DNA of 64,000 nt from Polytrichum commune (lineage: Eukaryota; Streptophyta; Polytrichopsida; Polytrichales; Polytrichaceae), in assembly GCA_950295325.1 (NCBI GenBank), contig OX485808.1, forward strand, positions 1,056,501 to 1,120,500, read 5' to 3'. The stretch's first letter is position 1. Each line of letters starts with the position of its first letter. Below are positions 58,285 to 64,000 of this stretch, piece by piece. Below the pieces are notes generated by a model, which made no database searches, was not told the origin of the DNA, and saw nothing but the letters and a program-made list of their open reading frames with translations. Both the position numbers and the translations under genes were made by a program.

Positions 58285-58545
58285 CGTTCTCCCTTAGTTC
58301 CAGCAGACTGTCACAGCGTTCTCACTTAGTTCCCAACAGATTGTCAACAGCGTCCTCCCTTAGTTCCAGCAGAGACTTGTCACAGCGTTCTCCCCTAGTT
58401 CCAGCAGACTGTCACAACGTTCTCCCTTAGTTCCCAGCAGACTGTCAACAACGTCCTCCCTTAGTTCCAGCAGACTTGTCACAGCGTTCTCCCTTAGTTC
58501 CAGCAGACTGTCACAACGTTCTCCCTTAGTTCCCAACAAACTTCC
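58285..58545. repeat. Minisatellite of eight ~33-bp units
   Basis: Units have the form CG(T)TCTCCCTTAGTTCC, then (C)AGCAGACT, then (T)GTCA(A)CA. Starts are near 58285, 58317, 58351, 58386, 58418, 58451, 58485 and 58517. Two unit types alternate (with and without an extra base pair in TTCCC and GTCAACA), which suggests expansion of a two-unit module. It lies between the gypsy integrase end and the duplicated block at 57452-58100. A GA microsatellite (about 58721-58740) follows it. Confidence 0.9.
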
Positions 58546-59178
58546 AAAACCAGCCCCCTTGCATTAGTTCCCCTAAGTATCCTACCTAATTCACCTACCT
58601 ATTCCCGCTAATTTCACTAAATTTCCTACCTAATACACCTATCTAATTCCACTAACCCCACTAAGTCTCCCCCTAATTCCCGCATTCTCTCTTAGCTCTA
58701 AGAGCTCAACTTCCTAGAGAGGAGAGAGAGAGAGAGAGGAAGAAGAGAGAATGAAGAGAGAAGAGGAGGAGGAAGAGAGGGCACCCAAGACCACAAACCC
58801 CTTTAGCATTCTCCTACTTAGTAGGACCTTATCCTATCCACTAACCTTCACCCTTTAAACCAACAAGAGCATGTTCTAATTCAAACATTTAAATCAAAGG
58901 ACCTTACCCTTGCTTCCTCAAACACTACCCACTCAACCAAAACACTCCCTATTGTTGCTAAGCTTCTACTTAACCACACAAAATAAGCTTAAAGCCTAAA
59001 ACATAAACCACACCAATCCTCACTCTTTTTATACTTTTGATTGTTTCAATAACACTCCGAATGCAATTCTAAATAAATTCTAAACATAAAACAAATATGA
59101 GCACTCATTTTGGGCTCATATAATTGGCGACCATCGGGGGATGGATCCTGAATTTCTTGCTTCGAAGGCAAGTTGTCT

Positions 59179-60078
59179 TCAAACTCGATACTCCTTACAC
59201 CTACTCCCCGCCGTTCGAGTTGGGAAGCTCTCCCCGTTCAATGTTTCCAATTGTATGGAATTGTTGGGAAATACGTCGCGTACAAGGTAAGGGCCAATCC
59301 AAACCGCATCAAACTTACCGGGGAATTCTAGTTTCTTACCATCTTGAATCATCACCATCATTCCCGGTCGTAGTGCCCTCTTCTTGTGCCGTTTGTCGAA
59401 GGTGATTTTCTTTCGACGTTGAATCGCCTCGATGTGTTGAGCCGCCATTCGCCTTCTCTCATCAAGCTCCTCCAAGTCGGTCAATCTATTTTTCAACGAT
59501 TGGCTTTCGGTAAGGCGCGAACCTATGGCCACTCGTAGAGACTCCACCTCATACTCAATTGGAAGTGTAGCTTCTAAACCATACACCAAGGAGAAAATAG
59601 TAGCTTGGGTAGTTACTTTGTAAGTTGTCCGATAAGCCCACAATGCCGCCGTCAACTTCGTGTCCCAATCTCTCTTAGAGTCTATCACCGTCTTGCGTAG
59701 GATACTTACCAAAATACCATTTACCCTATCCGTTTGACCATTTGTTTGGGGGTAATAGGGTGTAATTTTCCTATGATCAATTTGGAACTTGTCCGTCATT
59801 TCTTGAATCAAGGAATTTAGGAAATGAGTATCTCTATCACTCACCAAAATCTTGGGCACTCCGAACCTTAAGATGATGTTTTCATACATAAATGTCGCCG
59901 CATGCGCCGCCGTATCGGCCTTGCCGGCCTTAGCTTCCGCCCACTTGGTGAGGTACTCGGTGGCAACTATAATGTAAGCCATTCCCATGGAGGAATGAGG
60001 ATGAACCTCACCTACATAGTCAATGCCCCACTTCTCGAAAGGCACAAGAGGCAATGATACATGAAGTGGCATTTCCAT
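59179..60078 (-). pseudogene. Ty3/gypsy integrase core and C-terminal domain
   Basis: A 299-codon frame. The catalytic core has Asp20 (KWGIDYVG), Asp81 (VSDRDTHF) and, exactly 35 residues later, Asp117 (TNGQTDRVNG) where the DD35E family has Glu. The C-terminal part ends with a GPY/F-type module (VWIGPYLVRD) and then LETLNGESFPTRTAG. The zinc-binding HHCC segment is split from it: the histidines are at the end of the upstream frame (ACHDSARGGHFSGQ), and the cysteines (DACQRYAR) fall in the frameshifted gap at about 60095-60120. Integrase inserts the cDNA copy; this one should be inactive. Confidence 0.9.
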
Positions 60079-60146
60079 ACGTAAATCATTCCGAGCATAC
60101 CTTTGACAAGCGTCACATAATCATGTGAGTCCTTAAACAAGGTAGG

Positions 60147-62210
60147 CTAAAAGTATCCCGCTCTAAGAATCTTTTGACCGGTAAGTTGGCCGGAAAAATG
60201 TCCTCCACGTGCACTATCATGACATGCCTCTAGGATGGTCGGGACCTCTACCTCCGACACACACCTCCTAAGCAACACATTGGTCCCCCTCCTAAACAAT
60301 CTATGGCCTACCACCGCAAAATGCCTACTATTAATTCTAACTTTTCTTCTCTCCTCTTTGGTCCAATCTTCGGGCAACTTTTGTGTGGTTAAGAACTCCA
60401 CGATACCCGCATACCAATCCAGTTTGGTCGTAACCACAAAAAGATTGTCATCCATTAATCTATCATCTATTGGACTCTCTCCCATACTCTCGGACAACTT
60501 AGACAAGTGGTCGGCTTGTAAGTGCATGCGGCCCGGTTTGTCCTCCACCGTGTAGTCAAACTCCTCTAATAACAAGACCCATCTAGCTAATCTCCCGCTT
60601 AGCTCCGCCTTATTGACCAAGTATTTTATGGCCATGTGATTTACAAAGAAAACAACCGGATTACACACAAGGTAATGGCGAATTTTTTTAACCAAAAATA
60701 CCATAGCCAAACATTCCCTCTCCGTCGTAGAATAATTCCTCTCGGCCGGTGTCAATTGCTTGCTAGCATAGGCAACGGGGTGGTCATTCCCGTTCTCACC
60801 CGTGGATTGACACAAGACACTGCCAACCGCTACATTGCTAGCATCACAATACACATGAAAAGATTTATCCCAATCGGGTGGCCTCAAGACCGGATAAATG
60901 CTCAACTTATCCCTCAACTCCTCAAACGTCTTTTGGCAAGCATCGGTCCACTCAAATCTAACATCCTTCTTAAGCAAGTGGGTAATAGGGACCGCTATTT
61001 TATAGAAGTTAGGAATCAACTCCCTATACCATCCCACAGGTCCTAACAACTTGGCTATATCCTTGGCATTGGTGGGAGTGGGCAACTCATCAATAACTGT
61101 GATTTTGTCGGGATCCAGTTTTCTTCCCTTCTCGCTCACCACATAACCCAAAAGAACTCCCTTGTGAACGCCCAAGAATGTTTTGTCCGGATTCAAAGCC
61201 AATTGCATCTTCCTACATCTAATCAAGGACTGTCGCACACACCCTATATGTTGACTAACATTTGATTGAGTGCTAAAATCGTCAATGAACACGGTTATGG
61301 ATTTGTACAACAAGTCGGTGAAAATGTACATGACAAGTCTTTGAAACGTGGCCGGGGCGTTACACAACCCAAATGGCATGACCACCCAAACAAATGTGCC
61401 CCATGGAGTAGTAAAAGCCGTTTTGTGGATATCTTGTAATGCTATGGCGATTTGGTTATATCCCACATAACCATCCATGAACGTGTAGCAAGCATGCCCT
61501 CCTACCTCTTCTAGAAGGAGCGTGATGAATGGTAAAGGGAAATGATCATTTTGTGTGCAAGCATTTAGATTCTTATAATCCACACACACCCGCAATTTCC
61601 CATTATTTTTGTTCACCAATACCATCGGAGAGACCCAATCCGTAATGTCGACGGGCTTGATAAACCCGACATTCAACAATCTCTCTAACCCCGCTTTAAC
61701 CAACAATTGTAGTCGTGGGTTCATCCTTCTCTCATTTTGCCTAATAGGCCTAGCACCCGGAATCAAAGGAATGTGATGCTCCACCATCTCTCTTGGGATC
61801 CCTTTAAACTCATCGTATGACCAAGCAAAAATGTCATTAAACTCATCCACCAAATCGCTATATTCCTTGATTTCTTCCTCCCCCCATTGAGTCCCCATCT
61901 TCATTTGTCTCACTTTGCCATTCTTTGTCGTAACATCTACATACTTCCAATCTCCTTCGATGACATGAACTTGTTCATCTTTGTTCCTATACCAATCCAC
62001 CGGTACATGAGAATAATCCTTGACATCTTGTCCAACCACAATTCCCGTTGACGTCGTCTTGAAGTGTAAAGGCTCCTCCAACTTCTCCATTTCCATGATA
62101 GCATCCTCATCTTGAGTCCCATCCACATGCACTAAAGTTACGTCATTCTCTTCTATACTATCAAGCCAAGGTGTCAACCCCCCTAAAATCCACTCTTCTT
62201 CGGTGAGCAC
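60147..62210 (-). pseudogene. Ty3/gypsy reverse transcriptase and RNase H
   Basis: A 687-codon frame. RT blocks are LRVCVDYKNLNACT (about 206-219), WVVMPFGLCNAPATFQRL (about 275-292) and the catalytic FIDD at 308-311. RNase H starts near residue 451 (FHVYCDASNVAVGSVLC) and continues through the YSTTERECLAMVF block. The tail contains the integrase zinc-finger histidines and ends at a TAG that replaces a codon in the GYF-PTLFKD context. Catalytic residues of RT and RNase H appear present, so this part has decayed less than its flanks. Confidence 0.93.
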
Positions 62211-62221
62211 CTCACATAGTT

Positions 62222-63196
62222 TTACAAAGAATATTCCTCACTCCGTGACTCAAGAATATCATCGCTCAAGCATGGATGGTGGGACGTGGTCATGATGTCG
62301 AATTCGGACTCCAGATAATCCCTCAACCATTGGGCGTACTCCCCATCATCCCCATAATTGTAGAAACTAGGACCTAAACTACCCAAATGAACTACTCCTA
62401 CCAAGGCCTCATCATTCTTGCCATCCTCCTTGTTATCACGTTCATCGTCGGAAGATAAAACAATCTCTTGTCTAATCCAACCACCTAACGACCCTATAGG
62501 AACTTTGACATTTTTGTCCTCCGGACCATAAGTAATGGATGGTTTGGCTCCTCTCCAATTTACTATGGCATCCGCCATTCTCAACCAAGGCCTACTTAAC
62601 AAGATGGGAAATGTATCCTTGTTAGAATGCATTTTGATGACATGAAAGGTGACCATATATTCCTCCCCTCCGGTACTAATCCTACAATCCTTAATCATTC
62701 CCAAGGGCACGGCTGGACTTTGATTCGCCATATTGATGATGAAAGGTGACGGACCGGTAAGACTAAGACCCAACTTCTTTATGGTGTACTCCGGTAAGAT
62801 GTTCAAACCACTACCTCCATCCACTAGCACATTAGGAACCACCTTGTCCACCACCATAACCTCAATCTCAATCGGTTTGACATCCCGTCTTGGTCCTTTC
62901 GTTTGAACAATAGCCGACATCCTAGGCTTAACCTTCCTAGTCCTCCTAGTTACCGGCATTCCTTCTTTGAGAGTCTTCTTCGCCATCGGTGAAATCTCCA
63001 ACAATTGTCCAAAAGTAATATCGGCCTTGAGTGAGCTAAGATCGGCCCATAAATCGTAGCCACTCGATTTCTCCACTTTGGCCTTGCCAACACTATCAAA
63101 CTCATCCAAAGGAATTCCCGGTCCTTCCCAATCTCCCATCTCACTACCGTCCAAATCATGAATGACATTAGGCCTCTCCCTATCATGAAGAATCAC
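62222..63196 (-). pseudogene. Ty3/gypsy aspartic protease region
   Basis: A 324-codon frame. The protease active-site block is PNVLVDGGSGLNILP with Asp126, a DGGSG variant found in some plant gypsy lineages. It is followed by PLGMIKDCRI and the PILLSRPWLRMADAIVNW block usual in plant retropepsins. The frame is out of register with both gag and RT by one base at each end, near 63200 and 62220. Confidence 0.85.
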
Positions 63197-63971
63197 ATTC
63201 TCCTCCCTAATTCCATAGTGGCCCTCCTAGCTACTCTAGCTACTCTATCAAATTCCGAAAGTTTAGGAGCCTCATCCGAAGAATACTCCTCTTGACCTTC
63301 TTCTTCTACCTCTGATGATGCCTTCCATCTCCTAGCTCTAGTGGTAACCGCTAATGCCGGTGCCTCATGAGTAACCTCATCTCCCAGACTCTTCAACTCA
63401 TAGGTGATGGCATTGGTGTGTGGAGGCCATTGACCTTGTTCCTCTCCACTATCCATGTGGAGAAGAAGAGTGTCACCATGATGTGACTCCACTACACCAT
63501 CCATAAACCTCACATCTTGATAATTAGACGGACCCGGATCCGTAGGAGGAGGTTGACGCCTATTGTCGAAGTTTTGTGGACCTCCTTGCCTACCTTGAAC
63601 CGGAATGTAACCATTCGCCGTTTGCAATCCCGCCGGTAGATGAGAAGTTTGTCTCGCATTACCATGGTCGTAATACAAATTCGGTGGCCTAAGCTCATTC
63701 GGTGCTCCACCTTGAGGTCTAGCTCCCCTCATGTTGTCCCTCGCTTGTTGTGGATTGGCCACCAGGTAATTCACACTAATAACCTTATCCGGTTGACGAC
63801 ATTCATCCGAAGGATGGTTCCCTCCACAATTACTACAACCATGACTTTGTCCCTCGGGCCAACATTGACCTTATGCATGCCACCTCCCACAAAACGGATG
63901 GAACTCCCTCTTCTCCACGTTTTAACCACCTTGACCTCTAGGAGGAGGTCCCCTATTGTTGCATTGTCCAT
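63193..63971 (-). pseudogene. Ty3/gypsy gag C-terminal part with zinc knuckle
   Basis: The minus-strand frame contains a CCHC knuckle CSNCGGNHPSDEC at about 63798-63836, then runs through VNYLVANPQQARDNMRGARP and a Pro/Gln/Gly-rich stretch to a stop at 63193. An in-frame TAA lies upstream of the knuckle at 63871-63873. The N-terminal capsid part is beyond the window. The CCHC pattern is that of a nucleocapsid binding genomic RNA. Confidence 0.8.
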
Positions 63972-64000
63972 ATTGAGGTTATCCTTTACCTCGTTGGTTT

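Larger units (their letters stand above)
59179..64000 (-). mobile_element. Decayed Ty3/gypsy LTR retrotransposon, running off the right edge
   Basis: Domains in minus-strand order from the right edge are gag with a zinc knuckle, protease, reverse transcriptase, RNase H and integrase, which is the Ty3/gypsy order. No chromodomain follows the integrase. The reading frame is broken at least five times: a stop at 63871-63873, frame changes near 63200 and 62220, a stop near 60148, and a frame change near 60120. The 5' LTR lies outside the window. The 3' LTR should lie below 59179 but has no confirmable borders. Confidence 0.9.

Noticed and set aside
58285-58545. CRISPR-like regular repeats
   Set aside because: Units are contiguous without unique spacers and lie in a plant retroelement; this is a minisatellite.
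60235-61046. Plus-strand frames of about 106 and 136 codons
   Set aside because: They are antisense to the gypsy RT/RNase H frame.

Overview
This is nuclear DNA of a land plant. The evidence is: spliced genes with GT-AG introns, an organelle-targeted bacterial-type release factor, a trichome-birefringence-like O-acetyltransferase family protein, an ankyrin-PGG membrane protein, and plant-type Ty3/gypsy, LINE, SINE and MITE repeats. The wording of the ankyrin-PGG and retroelement proteins, and an apparent vanadium-haloperoxidase gene, lean towards a non-flowering plant such as a fern, lycophyte or bryophyte. That is inference; I cannot name the species.

Layout. 1-6.4 kb: a TBL/PC-esterase gene (+, five exons) with local tandem duplications before it, in its last intron and after it. 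6.4-11.8 kb: AT-rich intergenic DNA with a three-unit tandem repeat, one unit carrying a MITE. 11.8-16.3 kb: peptide chain release factor 2 (-, seven exons, all junctions resolved) for an organelle; a SINE fragment and a CT microsatellite lie just upstream. 19.6-20.4 kb: a foldback element flanked by TTA that contains a broken group II intron reverse transcriptase/maturase segment. 22.9-25.4 kb: a six-helix membrane protein (+, two exons) with a 5S rRNA-derived sequence in its intron. 27.3-30.6 kb: a haloperoxidase-like gene (-) with one frameshift and altered active-site residues, a MITE abutting its stop codon, and three decayed tandem copies of its 3' end beyond that. 32.2-32.7 kb: a MITE with a TTA duplication. 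33.0-35.4 kb: a decayed LINE (-). 37.7-40.5 kb: the ankyrin-PGG gene (-, two exons), with a degenerate ~128-bp tandem repeat upstream. 43.9-48.7 kb: a 4.8-kb element with ~535-bp terminal inverted repeats and no recognisable transposase. 51.0-55.7 kb: a second LINE (-) carrying two nested insertions, one a SINE that shares the LINE's 3' tail. 57.4-64.0 kb: a decayed Ty3/gypsy element (-) that runs off the right edge.

The host genes (cell-wall acetylation, organellar translation termination, two membrane proteins, a haloperoxidase-like enzyme) share no pathway. The interest lies mainly in the haloperoxidase locus, the foldback element with organelle-type RT sequence, and the LINE/SINE tail sharing. 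Splice sites and reading frames were worked out by hand; no database search was possible.
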